DNA of 16,975 nt, from assembly GCA_041576015.1 (NCBI GenBank), contig JBFGLT010000060.1, forward strand, positions 1 through 16,975. The letters are read 5' to 3'. Below the pieces are notes generated by a model, which worked only from the letters and a program-made list of their open reading frames with translations, was not told where the DNA came from and ran no database searches. This document shows, in pieces, positions 1-7,517 of the stretch (position 1 is its first letter; the number at the start of each line of letters is the position of its first letter). This stretch comes from JABDIY01 sp041576015 (GTDB lineage: Bacteria; Actinomycetota; Acidimicrobiia; Acidimicrobiales; SZUA-35). The position numbers and the translations under genes are program-made.

Positions 1-1
1 A

Positions 2-712
2 GTGAGCGACACGGGATCGCCCTCGATGTCGGCCGACGTGACCTTCACGATCACGGTCGTGCTGCCACCGCCGACCACCACGACGCCGACGACCCTGCCG
101 CCGACCACGACGACCACGGCCCTGCCGCCGACCACGACGACCACGGGCCCGGCCTCGACCACCACGACCGAGGGGTCGTCGACCTCGACCACCGAGCCCG
201 ACACGGCACCGACCACCGTTCCGCCTCCCGATCCCCCCACACCTTCACTTCCCGTCGACGAGGATCTCGTGAACATCCTGGTGCCTGACCTCGAACCACC
301 GGGCGGTGGAGGAGCCGGAGAGGGTCCGACCCTTTCCCTGGCATCCGGGATACCCGGTCTGCTCCGCGCCCCGTCCGCCTTCCAGATTCCGTCGACCACG
401 ATCGGACTGGCCGGCGCCTGGATCTTCGTCCTCGGCGTCCCGCTCGTCCTCTGGGAGAGAAAGCGGGCCGTGAGCGCAGTCGCTGGACTCGACGCCGACG
501 ACACGCTCCCGGTCTTCGCCACGCGGAACTCCACCTTTCCGGTCGCCCACCTCCGCCCCGACGCAGCGATGCTGTGGTCGAGGTACCGGTTCATGGGGCT
601 CGGCGAGGGTCAGCGGGTCAAGATCGAGTCCCCGATCGGACCGGTGTGGGTCGAGCGTGCGCACCTCCGGCCCCTCCACGAGCCGCTCAGCCGGCGGGAG
701 GCGAACCGTTGA
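2..712 (+). CDS. C-terminal part of a surface protein with Thr/Pro-rich stalk and one membrane helix (5' end missing)
   Basis: The reading frame is open to the left edge, so the true start is probably outside the window and this is the C-terminal 236 residues. The first ~20 residues (ending in VTFTITVV) look like the last strand of an Ig-like or cadherin-like domain. Residues ~22-80 form a low-complexity Pro/Thr stalk with repeated PPTTTTT blocks, followed by a Gly-rich stretch (101-108). A single hydrophobic helix lies at ~133-151 and is followed by the positive WERKR, which predicts an outside N-terminus and a cytoplasmic tail of ~85 residues. The tail end (about 205-225) has an SH3-like flavour, but that is a guess. 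There is no LPxTG motif, so anchoring is by the helix and not by sortase. It converges on the ABC permease with 25 bp between the stop codons. Function unknown; a cell-surface adhesin or receptor-like role is inference. Confidence 0.7.
   Translation: MSDTGSPSMSADVTFTITVVLPPPTTTTPTTLPPTTTTTALPPTTTTTGPASTTTTEGSSTSTTEPDTAPTTVPPPDPPTPSLPVDEDLVNILVPDLEPPGGGGAGEGPTLSLASGIPGLLRAPSAFQIPSTTIGLAGAWIFVLGVPLVLWERKRAVSAVAGLDADDTLPVFATRNSTFPVAHLRPDAAMLWSRYRFMGLGEGQRVKIESPIGPVWVERAHLRPLHEPLSRREANR
94..147 (+). repeat. 27-bp tandem repeat coding for the PPTTTTT stalk
   Basis: Positions 94-120 and 121-147 are two copies of a 27-bp unit that match at 26 of 27 bases. Each encodes nine residues of the type LPPTTTTTA. 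A degenerate third copy lies just upstream at about 62-93. The unit is a multiple of three, so copy-number change would lengthen or shorten the stalk without a frameshift. Confidence 0.85.
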
Positions 713-737
713 GTCCCCATCCCGAGCTGGAGGCCGG

Positions 738-2309
738 CTACGACAGTGCAGCCAGCAGATCCGGCAGACGCGGATCGGCTCGACGGGCGGCGGCCCCGGT
801 GGCCAGGAGATAGACCGCCGCCCCGTAGGCGGGCGCACCCACGATCACCAGGGGATGGGCCCACCAGTCGGTGCGCGCCAGCGCCAGCCCCCCGAGGATC
901 GGCGCCGCCGTCGACAACCCGACCAGCGCCCCGAGGAAGGTGACGATTCCGCTGACGCATCCCTGGCCGAGATCGCCGCTGGCGAACGGGTTCGGGTTCG
1001 ACTCGTCGGGCAGGAGAGCAGGCGCGAGCGTCGACGTGTACGCCCCGGTCCCGGCGCCGGCGAATCCCATGCCGATCGAGGCCGCCAGGGCGACCGGCGC
1101 GTACTGCCAGCCACCGGTCCAGGCGGCGGTGGCGATGATGACGCCGATCGAGGCGGCGACGCCGAGGAAGAAGAAGGCCAGCGAGCGGCCCCGCAGCACG
1201 ACCGAGAGCGATTCGACGGCCACGACCTCACCCCAGAGCGCTCGACCGTCGGCGCCGAGAAGGTTCGAGGAGGTGATCCCGGCGGTCAGGGCCGGGACGC
1301 AGGCGACGAGCACCGATGTCGGGTCGCGTTCGACAATGGCGGCCAGAAAAGGCGCCCCGCCGAGGATCAGCACGATGAACTGGGAGATCACCTGGACGCG
1401 ATAGCGAGGATGACGGCGGAGGTACCGGACCTCCTTGGCCAGGACGGGACCGAGCGGACCGAGCCGCGCGAGCAGTGCGCCCACCACCCCGGCGCTGTCC
1501 ATGAAATGGCGGGTGCCGATCTCCTCGACGGCGCTGTCGGCCACCTCGGCGAGGGCGCGATCGAGTGATCGAATCCAGCGGGCGGTGACCAGGACCACGA
1601 CTGCGGCGCTGAGGGCCAGCACCGCGAGGGCGAGCGCAATGCCCCCCGACCCTCCGGGTTGAAGCTCCTGGATCGCCCAGCCGTGCCAGCCTCCCGGCGC
1701 CCACCGGGCCACCGACCCGAACTCGCGGATCCGGTCGCTGGAGAAGCCGACGAAGATCAGGACCTGGGAACCGATCCCGAGGACACCGGCGAACAACCCG
1801 GTGAACACGATCATGATGTCCCGACGGTTTCGCTTCCGGAGGGCGCTCCCCAGCGACGTCTGCACCCAGCGGGAAAGGACCGAACTGAGCACGACCAGCG
1901 ACACGGACAGCATCGCAGCGAGCACGACCCGCAGCGGCCCCTCGGCGCGCAGTGACGCGGCGAGGAACGGAAGCAGGACGGCCAGGGGCCCCGGGCCGAT
2001 CAGGTTGGCGATCGTCATTCCCGGCGCCAGCTCCCGGGCCGGCACCGGGAACAGCGCCAGCCGGGTCGTGTCGATCGTCTCGTCGCTCGAACCGAACAAC
2101 AGCGGTCCGAAGGTCCAGGAGAACAGCACGCCGGCCGACAAGAGCGGGAGCAACCCCTCGATGGGTCGACCTCCCCGCAGGAGGACCAGGCACACCAGTC
2201 CGCTCGTGCTGAGGGCGATCAGGGTGAACAGGACGAAGGCGACGCCGCCGTCGGTCCGAAGCAGGTTCCGCAGCAGGCGGAGCTTGAGGGTGGCGAAGAC
2301 ACGGATCAT
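738..2309 (-). CDS. ABC exporter permease, integral membrane protein
   Basis: This 523-residue protein is the membrane partner of the ATPase encoded just upstream. It has about 11-12 hydrophobic segments (roughly 24-44, 55-72, 102-119, 129-146, 167-188, 224-243, 305-325, 332-350, 375-395, 405-420, 452-478, 485-505). A polar cytoplasmic loop lies near 245-300 and ends in KEVRYLRRHPRYR, a pattern seen in large putative ABC exporter permeases. A PNPFASGDLGQG segment near 440 is also typical of that group. I chose the ATG at 2309 because it overlaps the ATPase stop as ATGA. The frame can be extended to a TTG at 2318, but that is less likely. Substrate unknown. The protein is longer than the usual 250-400-residue ABC-2 permease, so one polypeptide may act as a fused or pseudo-dimeric membrane domain. 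Confidence 0.8.
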   Translation of the reverse strand: MIRVFATLKLRLLRNLLRTDGGVAFVLFTLIALSTSGLVCLVLLRGGRPIEGLLPLLSAGVLFSWTFGPLLFGSSDETIDTTRLALFPVPARELAPGMTIANLIGPGPLAVLLPFLAASLRAEGPLRVVLAAMLSVSLVVLSSVLSRWVQTSLGSALRKRNRRDIMIVFTGLFAGVLGIGSQVLIFVGFSSDRIREFGSVARWAPGGWHGWAIQELQPGGSGGIALALAVLALSAAVVVLVTARWIRSLDRALAEVADSAVEEIGTRHFMDSAGVVGALLARLGPLGPVLAKEVRYLRRHPRYRVQVISQFIVLILGGAPFLAAIVERDPTSVLVACVPALTAGITSSNLLGADGRALWGEVVAVESLSVVLRGRSLAFFFLGVAASIGVIIATAAWTGGWQYAPVALAASIGMGFAGAGTGAYTSTLAPALLPDESNPNPFASGDLGQGCVSGIVTFLGALVGLSTAAPILGGLALARTDWWAHPLVIVGAPAYGAAVYLLATGAAARRADPRLPDLLAALS

Positions 2310-3064
2310 CCGAGCCAATCCAGCAGGCGATGATCCCGGGCCCCGTGACCGACGGCATCGGCGAAGACGTCCTCGAGCCGGCGTCCGGCACAGAGTTCGG
2401 CGGTCAGGCCTCCAGCGACGACGCGACCGGCATGCACGACCGCGACCCGGTCGCAGAGGCGCTCCACGACCTCCATCACGTGGCTGGAGAAGACGACGGT
2501 TGCTCCGTTCTCGACCAGTTGGGCGAGGATGGCCCGGAGGGTCCGGACCGACAGTGGGTCAACGCTCTCGAAGGGCTCGTCGAGAAAGAGCACCGAGGGT
2601 CCGTGGAGAATGGCCGCTCCGAGAGCGATCTTCTTGCGCATTCCGGTCGAGAAGTCGAGCACCAGGCGGCCGGCCGCTTCCTCGAGGTCGAGCACCTCGA
2701 GCAACTCCCCGGCCCGCCGGCGGCTGACGGTCCGGCCCAAACCCCGAAGCAGGCCGACGTATTCGAGCAGTTCCCGACCGGTCAGCCGTTCGAACAGGCG
2801 AAGGTCCTCGGGAACTACCCCGATGTCCTGCTTGACCGCCCGGGGATCCTCCCACACATTCCTACCCCCGACCCACACATCGCCGGCGTCCGGGCGCAGG
2901 AGACCTGTCGAAATCTTCAGTGTCGTCGACTTGCCGGCACCGTTCGGACCGACCAGCCCGAAGAACGTTCCCCGAGGCACCCACAGGTTGAGGTCGTCGA
3001 CGGCGACCTTGGTCCCGAAGCGCTTGTGGAGACCCCGGATGGCGACCGCTGCGTCGTCGCTCAC
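2306..3064 (-). CDS. ABC transporter ATP-binding protein
   Basis: This 252-residue nucleotide-binding subunit should power the permease encoded next to it. Visible motifs are Walker A GPNGAGKST (39-47), a signature-like FSTGM (138-142) in place of LSGGQ, Walker B VLFLDEP (158-164) and the switch histidine in SSH (H195). The Q-loop position is Glu (VVPED, 84-87), as is common in ABC-2 type exporters. The PFESVDP after Walker B fits the putative-exporter class. The start is a GTG that directly follows the TAG stop of the adenosine deaminase gene with no gap, so translation is probably coupled. Its own stop overlaps the permease start by four bases. Export of a lipid, peptide or drug-like molecule is possible, but the sequence does not show the substrate. 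Confidence 0.92.
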   Translation of the reverse strand: MSDDAAVAIRGLHKRFGTKVAVDDLNLWVPRGTFFGLVGPNGAGKSTTLKISTGLLRPDAGDVWVGGRNVWEDPRAVKQDIGVVPEDLRLFERLTGRELLEYVGLLRGLGRTVSRRRAGELLEVLDLEEAAGRLVLDFSTGMRKKIALGAAILHGPSVLFLDEPFESVDPLSVRTLRAILAQLVENGATVVFSSHVMEVVERLCDRVAVVHAGRVVAGGLTAELCAGRRLEDVFADAVGHGARDHRLLDWLG

Positions 3065-4153
3065 CTACTCCTCCAGCAGTGCTGAATATCCCGGCTTGAT
3101 GATCCTGTTGATGATGTCGAGGCGATCGCGGAAGGGCCAGAAGGCGCTCTTCATTGCATTGATAGTGAGCCATTGCATGTCGGTCAGGTCCCAGTCAAAC
3201 GTTTGACAGCACTTGGAGAACTCATCGGTCATGGTGACGTCGCTCATGAGCCGATTGTCCGTGTTCACCGTCACCCGGAACCGCAGATCGCGTAGCAACC
3301 GGATCGGGTGGGTTTCGTAACTGTCGGCGGCACCGGTGTTCACGTTCGAGGTGGGGCACATCTCGAGGGGGATCCGGCGGTCCAGCACATAGGTGGCCAG
3401 CCGGCCGAGGGCCGGGGTGCCGTCGGGGTCGACGGTGATGTCGTCGACGATGCGCACTCCATGGCCGAGGCGTTCGGCCCCGCAGTACTGGAGGGCCTCG
3501 TGGATGCTCGGTAGACCAAACGCCTCGCCGGCGTGAATCGTGATGTGAAAATTCTCCCGCATCACGAGCTGGAAGGCGTCGAGGTGCCGGGTCGGGGGAT
3601 GACCGGCCTCGGCCCCGGCGATGTCGAACCCGACCACACCGGCGTCGCGGTGCCGTATGGCCAGCTCGGCGATCTCATGGCTCCGGGCGGCGGTGCGCAT
3701 GGCCGTGCAGAGCGTGCCCACCTTGATCGCTGTCCCCGCTGCGGCGGCTGTGGCCATCCCGATCTCGAAACCGTCGAGCACCGCCTCCACGACCTCGTCG
3801 AGCGTGAGTCCGGCGGTCGTGTGGAGTTCCGGGGCGAAGCGGACCTCGGCGTAGACGACTCCGTCGGCGGCGAGATCTTCGGCCGCTTCGGCGGCGGCGC
3901 GGCTCAGCCCGTCTCTTGTCTGGGTGACGCCAACCGTGTGGGCGAACGTCTCCAGATAGAGGACGAGGTTACGACGATCGGCTCCACGCGTGAACCAGTT
4001 GGCGAGGTCCTCGGGATCGGTGGTCGGCAGAGCGTCGTAGCCTTGCTCCCGGGCCAGCTCGATCACCGTGGTCGGCCGCATGCCCCCGTCGAGATGGTCG
4101 TGGAGCAGGACCTTCGGAGCACGGCGGATCTGATCACGGGAGGGGATCACCAT
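3065..4153 (-). CDS. add: Adenosine deaminase
   Basis: It converts adenosine or deoxyadenosine to inosine or deoxyinosine in the cytoplasm (purine salvage). The 362-residue length is normal. The zinc and catalytic residues of the family are in place: HDHLDG (H18, H20), GFDIAG (175-180), HAGE (H207, catalytic E210), GHG (H231) and NTDN (D299). The second Asp of the usual DD pair is Asn (N300); from memory this is common in actinobacterial enzymes ending NTDNRLMS, so it need not mean loss of activity. CPTSN (266-270) is also present. The ATG at 4153 is preceded by a TAGCGT -10-like box with a 6-nt gap. The ABC genes follow without a gap, so it probably leads a three-gene operon. Confidence 0.95.
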   Translation of the reverse strand: MVIPSRDQIRRAPKVLLHDHLDGGMRPTTVIELAREQGYDALPTTDPEDLANWFTRGADRRNLVLYLETFAHTVGVTQTRDGLSRAAAEAAEDLAADGVVYAEVRFAPELHTTAGLTLDEVVEAVLDGFEIGMATAAAAGTAIKVGTLCTAMRTAARSHEIAELAIRHRDAGVVGFDIAGAEAGHPPTRHLDAFQLVMRENFHITIHAGEAFGLPSIHEALQYCGAERLGHGVRIVDDITVDPDGTPALGRLATYVLDRRIPLEMCPTSNVNTGAADSYETHPIRLLRDLRFRVTVNTDNRLMSDVTMTDEFSKCCQTFDWDLTDMQWLTINAMKSAFWPFRDRLDIINRIIKPGYSALLEE

Positions 4154-4159
4154 GTCCTC

Positions 4160-4165
4160 ACGCTA
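4160..4165 (-). promoter_or_regulatory. -10 box TAGCGT of add, likely leaderless start
   Basis: On the minus strand TAGCGT fits the actinobacterial -10 pattern TANNNT and is separated from the add ATG by six bases (GAGGAC). That spacing would put the first transcribed base at the start codon. I see no clear -35 box. The wider string GCTAGCGTGA recurs before cofC. Confidence 0.5.
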
Positions 4166-4222
4166 GCTGTGCCCGCCTTGCCCCAGTGGCGACGTGCCAG
4201 GGCGGCACCGATCAGGAGAAGG

Positions 4223-5023
4223 TCACCTCAGCCGGCGGCCCGGCGCCGAAACCACGCAAAAGAGGCCGTAGGCGATGAACCCCAGACCGATCGTCAACAC
4301 CACCCACCGCCCGACCGAGTCCCCGCTCACCTCGTACAGCGACCGGTCGAGGCCGCGTGCCTCCGCCGCCTCATCCTGCCAGGCGGCCACCAGGAGGAAA
4401 CCCCCGACAAGCGTGAGCGCCACGGCGCGACCGACCTCGCCGATCCGACCAAGACCGAGGGTGACCTCCTCGTGAGCGCGGTCGAGTTGCCCGGAGTCGA
4501 GTGACTCGTCGAAGTCCCCGGTCACCACCCGCCGGCCGCGTCGGGCGGCGACGGCGATGACCACCAGACCGGCGGCGCCGACCGCCACCCGCCCCAGCGG
4601 ATAGCTCATCGCTGTACTCGTGAGACGATTGACGACCGATCCCGAGTCCGAGGTGGTTCCGAGGGCGCTCTCCACCGAGCTCCAGGCGAGAATGCCGTAG
4701 AAGCACACGCCGATGAGCTTGCCGGCGTGATCGAGCCAGTCGAGGAGCGAGCTTCGCTCGCCGAGCACCGCACTGCTCAACTCCCAGGCGGCGAACAGGA
4801 ACAGCCCGGCACCCAGGACGAGGAGCAGCACTTGGCCGAGCGGCAACGATCCGACCAATCCCAAGGCCCCCTGCTGCGTGGGCTCATCGCTGCGCTCGAG
4901 GAATCCGAGCGTGAGCGACGCAGCGATCAGTCCGGCACCTGCGTAGCTCACGCCCCGGGCGACCCATCCGGCCCGCATCATTCGCTCGGCGTCGGCCAGG
5001 CTGGGGAGCGGCGGATGGTTCAC
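4223..5023 (-). CDS. DUF1206 membrane protein with three repeats
   Basis: This 266-residue protein has six hydrophobic segments (about 24-41, 63-85, 101-119, 142-161, 199-215, 237-259) arranged as three two-helix repeats. This is the DUF1206 architecture common in actinobacteria and some other bacteria. Repeat 1 has WVARGVSYAGAGL (20-32) with QGALG and LGQVLL. Repeat 2 is the most divergent. Repeat 3 (from about 190: LGRIGEVGRAV to AYGLF and RRLR) is closest to the family pattern. No enzymatic residues are evident and the function of the family is not known to me. The GTG start at 5023 is supported by a TAATGT box seven bases upstream. It is divergent from the HAD gene with 103 bp between start codons. 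Confidence 0.82.
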   Translation of the reverse strand: MNHPPLPSLADAERMMRAGWVARGVSYAGAGLIAASLTLGFLERSDEPTQQGALGLVGSLPLGQVLLLVLGAGLFLFAAWELSSAVLGERSSLLDWLDHAGKLIGVCFYGILAWSSVESALGTTSDSGSVVNRLTSTAMSYPLGRVAVGAAGLVVIAVAARRGRRVVTGDFDESLDSGQLDRAHEEVTLGLGRIGEVGRAVALTLVGGFLLVAAWQDEAAEARGLDRSLYEVSGDSVGRWVVLTIGLGFIAYGLFCVVSAPGRRLR

Positions 5024-5030
5024 GGCATCG

Positions 5031-5036
5031 ACATTA
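5031..5036 (-). promoter_or_regulatory. -10 box TAATGT of the DUF1206 gene
   Basis: TAATGT on the minus strand matches TANNNT well. It ends seven bases before the GTG start, with no Shine-Dalgarno sequence between. This favours a leaderless transcript and supports GTG as the start. Confidence 0.5.
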
Positions 5037-5114
5037 GCGACGACGGTGGACGGTAAACGTCGAGTCGACGGCTGCGACGGACCGCCGTGGGCTCGTTACC
5101 GGACACACGCTCGC

Positions 5115-5120
5115 TACGCT
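5115..5120 (+). promoter_or_regulatory. -10 box TACGCT of the HAD hydrolase gene
   Basis: TACGCT (TANNNT) ends six bases before the ATG at 5127. The six bases between are CGCCCC, with no ribosome-binding site, so a leaderless start is likely. The box sits inside a short direct repeat (ACGCTCG-CT-ACGCTCG). Confidence 0.45.
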
Positions 5121-5126
5121 CGCCCC

Positions 5127-5801
5127 ATGGACGTCGAGGTCGTGGCCTTCGATGGGGACGACACCCTTTGGCACTCCGAAACGTACTTCGTGCTCACCCA
5201 GGAACGGTTCACGGCGCTGCTGGCCCCCTGGTGCGACCCCGATGAGACGGCCGAGCGACTGCTCACCCGCGAGCGTGAGAACCTCGCCGCCTTCGGCTAC
5301 GGGGTCAAGGGGTTCGCTCTGTCGATGATCGAGACGGCGGTCGAGGCCTCGGCTGGCTCGATCCCGAGCGGGGCGATCGCCGAGATCATCGAGTGGGCCA
5401 GGCAGATGATGTCCCATCCGGTCGAACTGCTCGATGGGGTGGTCGAGACGCTCGACGCGCTGGCCGGCCGTTATCGCCTGATCATCGTCACCAAGGGAGA
5501 CCTGTTTCACCAGGAATCGAAGGTGGCGGCCTCGGGCATCGCCGATCGCTTCGAGGCGGTCCACATCGTCACCGAAAAAGACCCTCCCACCTACGGTCGG
5601 ATCATCGAAGGGCTCGGGGTGTCGGCCGACCGTTTCCTGATGGTGGGTAACTCGACCAAATCCGACATCGAGCCCGTACTGGCTGTCGGCGGACAGGCGA
5701 TCCACGTGCCCCACGATCTCACCTGGGCCTTGGAACACGCCGACGAGGCACTCAACGTGCCCGTCTTCGGCGGTGTACGCGATCTGCTCGAGCTGCTCTG
5801 A
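5127..5801 (+). CDS. HAD-superfamily hydrolase (phosphatase-like)
   Basis: This 224-residue cytoplasmic hydrolase has all HAD core motifs. Motif I is FDGDDTLW with nucleophile D9 and acid/base D11. Motif II is T122 in VTKG, motif III is K151 in TEKDP, and motif IV is GNSTKSDI (174-181, metal-binding D180). The inserted helical cap between motif I and II (about 18-95) makes it a C1-cap member like YjjG or haloacid dehalogenase-like proteins (COG1011). The DGDDTLWHSE start is typical of that group. The substrate cannot be told from sequence; YjjG-type enzymes dephosphorylate nucleoside monophosphates, which would suit the nucleoside-salvage surroundings, but this is inference. The frame extends upstream to 5046, but the ATG at 5127 gives the family's normal N-terminus and has a -10 box six bases before it. 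It converges on deoA with a 22-bp gap. Confidence 0.85.
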   Translation: MDVEVVAFDGDDTLWHSETYFVLTQERFTALLAPWCDPDETAERLLTRERENLAAFGYGVKGFALSMIETAVEASAGSIPSGAIAEIIEWARQMMSHPVELLDGVVETLDALAGRYRLIIVTKGDLFHQESKVAASGIADRFEAVHIVTEKDPPTYGRIIEGLGVSADRFLMVGNSTKSDIEPVLAVGGQAIHVPHDLTWALEHADEALNVPVFGGVRDLLELL

Positions 5802-5823
5802 GGGTGGACGCCGGCCGAGCGGC

Positions 5824-7107
5824 TCATCCGGTGATGTTGTGCAAGCGCACCAACGGGGGGAGCTCCGGTGGCTCCTCACCGATCTCGAGCGCGCCGGTCA
5901 GCAGGTCGGTTGCCCCTGCGAAGCGGCTGGGGTCGGACGCATGAAGCCGGAACACCGGTTCACCTTCGGACACCTCGTCGCCCGGTTTCGACACGCATTC
6001 GATGCCGGCGCCGTAGTCGATTGGATCTTCCTTACGAGCGCGGCCCGCTCCCAGCCGCATCGAAGCGACCCCGACGGAGTGGGCGTTCATCGCGGTGACG
6101 AAGCCCGAGCGCGGCGCCAGGAACTCGACGGTGTGGGCGCAGCGGGGGAGGGGGGCGTCGGGATCTCCGCCCTGGGCCCGCACCATCTCTTGGTAGATCG
6201 GGAACGCGGCGCCGGATGCCAGCACCGCCGCCGGGTCGGCGTCGAGACCGGCGAGACGGACAAGCTCGTCGGCGAGGGCCAGCGTGAGCTCGACCACATC
6301 TGCCGGTCCACCCCCTCGGAGCACGTCGATCGACTCGTCGACCTCGAGGGTGTTGCCGACCATGTGGCCGAGAGGATGGTCCATACTGCTCAACAGAGCG
6401 CTCGTCGCCACTCCGGCGTCGGTGCCGATCTGCACCATCGTTGCGGCCAGCTCGGTCGCCTCCTCCGGCGTGGTCATGAACGCCCCCGTGCCGACCTTCA
6501 CGTCCAGCACAAGGTTCCTCACGCCGCCGGCGATCTTCTTGCTCATGACCGACGAGGCGATCAGGGGAATACTGGCGACGGTGCCGGTGACGTCGCGCAG
6601 GTGATACAGCTTGGCGTCGGCGGGGGCGATACGGCCGCTGGCGGCGGCGATGACGCAGCCGACCGAATTCAACAGCTCGATCATCCGATCCGGCGTCATC
6701 GCCGGATCGAATCCCGGGTGGGACTGGAGTTTGTCGATCGTGCCACCGGTGTGGCCGAGGCCGCGGCCACCGAGCTGGGGTACCGCTCCGCCGCAGGCCA
6801 CCATGAGCGGCACCAGCACCAGGGAGACCTTGTCGCCCACACCCCCGGTCGAATGCTTGTCGACGGTGACCCGGGTGACAGCCGACAGATCGATCCGGTC
6901 CCCCGAGTCGATCATGGCCTCGGTCCACGCATGGAGTTCGGCGGGGGAGAGCCCGTTGAAGAAGACGGCCATGCACAACGCCGCCGCTTGTTCGTCGGCC
7001 AGCTCACCCCTGGTGTAGTGATCGATGAACCAGGCGATGGCGTCGGCGGGAAGCTCCCGGCCATCCCGCTTGGCGATGATGACTGTGGTGGCGTCCCAAT
7101 CCGGCAT
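5824..7107 (-). CDS. deoA: Thymidine / pyrimidine-nucleoside phosphorylase
   Basis: It cleaves thymidine, deoxyuridine or uridine with phosphate to the base and (deoxy)ribose 1-phosphate. The 427-residue length is typical. Motifs are DKHSTGGVGDK (83-93, phosphate binding), GGRGLGHTGGT (113-123), LRDVTGTVASIPLIASSVMSKK (170-191; R171, S186 and K190 are the pyrimidine-contact positions in the family) and the C-terminal alpha/beta domain from about 330. One change from the usual SGRGLGHTGGT is Gly for Ser at 113. Whether it is strictly thymidine-specific (DeoA) or broad (Pdp) cannot be settled by eye. Its ATG shares one base with the cdd stop (TGATG), so it is the last gene of purK-upp-cdd-deoA and is translationally coupled. 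Confidence 0.93.
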   Translation of the reverse strand: MPDWDATTVIIAKRDGRELPADAIAWFIDHYTRGELADEQAAALCMAVFFNGLSPAELHAWTEAMIDSGDRIDLSAVTRVTVDKHSTGGVGDKVSLVLVPLMVACGGAVPQLGGRGLGHTGGTIDKLQSHPGFDPAMTPDRMIELLNSVGCVIAAASGRIAPADAKLYHLRDVTGTVASIPLIASSVMSKKIAGGVRNLVLDVKVGTGAFMTTPEEATELAATMVQIGTDAGVATSALLSSMDHPLGHMVGNTLEVDESIDVLRGGGPADVVELTLALADELVRLAGLDADPAAVLASGAAFPIYQEMVRAQGGDPDAPLPRCAHTVEFLAPRSGFVTAMNAHSVGVASMRLGAGRARKEDPIDYGAGIECVSKPGDEVSEGEPVFRLHASDPSRFAGATDLLTGALEIGEEPPELPPLVRLHNITG

Positions 7108-7517
7108 CAGCCGCTCTCCAATCTCTCGGCGTCAAAGTGGCCCGGAAGCAGGTCGGCGACTTCGTGCGGGCCATCGGGGCTGTCGATCAAGGCGCTCTCC
7201 GTCGAGTGTTCCAGCAGCAGTTGCCGGCAGCGACCACAGGGCGTGCAATGTTCGCCCGATCCCGACACCACCACGATGGCGAGCAGCCGGCCGGCCCCCT
7301 CGGCCACCAGATCCGAGATGAGGCCGCACTCGGCACACAGCGTCACCCCGTAGCTGGCGTTTTCGACATTGCATCCCCGTACCGTCCGGCCGGACGTGGT
7401 GAATGCGGCGGCCCCCACCGAGAAGTCCGAATACGGCGCATAGGCGCGGTCGGCCATGCGGCGGGCCTCGGACCGCAGGTGATCCCAGGGGATCTCTGTC
7501 CCGACCAGCTCGGTCAT
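7107..7517 (-). CDS. cdd: Cytidine deaminase
   Basis: It deaminates cytidine and deoxycytidine to uridine and deoxyuridine, feeding the phosphorylase encoded next. At 136 residues it is the short homotetrameric zinc form. The zinc and catalytic residues are C61-A-E63 (E63 proton shuttle) and PCGRC (C94, C97). The N-terminal YAPYSDFSVGAA (26-37) and the NVENASYG substrate loop (50-57) are as expected. The ATG overlaps the upp stop by four bases (ATGA). Confidence 0.95.
   Translation of the reverse strand: MTELVGTEIPWDHLRSEARRMADRAYAPYSDFSVGAAAFTTSGRTVRGCNVENASYGVTLCAECGLISDLVAEGAGRLLAIVVVSGSGEHCTPCGRCRQLLLEHSTESALIDSPDGPHEVADLLPGHFDAERLESG

Noticed and set aside
657..1568. Plus-strand open frame opposite the ABC permease
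   Set aside because: It is antisense to a multi-helix membrane protein; its Arg/Gly/Asp-rich composition is typical of a shadow frame.
5046..5126. Upstream extension of the HAD hydrolase
   Set aside because: The added 27 residues have no family counterpart and would cover the promoter box.
5802..5823. GC-rich inverted repeat between the HAD gene and deoA, considered as a terminator
   Set aside because: The arms are only about four bases (GCCG/CGGC) with no T-run, no more than expected in such GC-rich DNA.
5773..7353. Long plus-strand open frame opposite deoA and cdd
   Set aside because: It is antisense to two genes with complete catalytic motifs, has no domain I recognise, and arises from high third-position GC.
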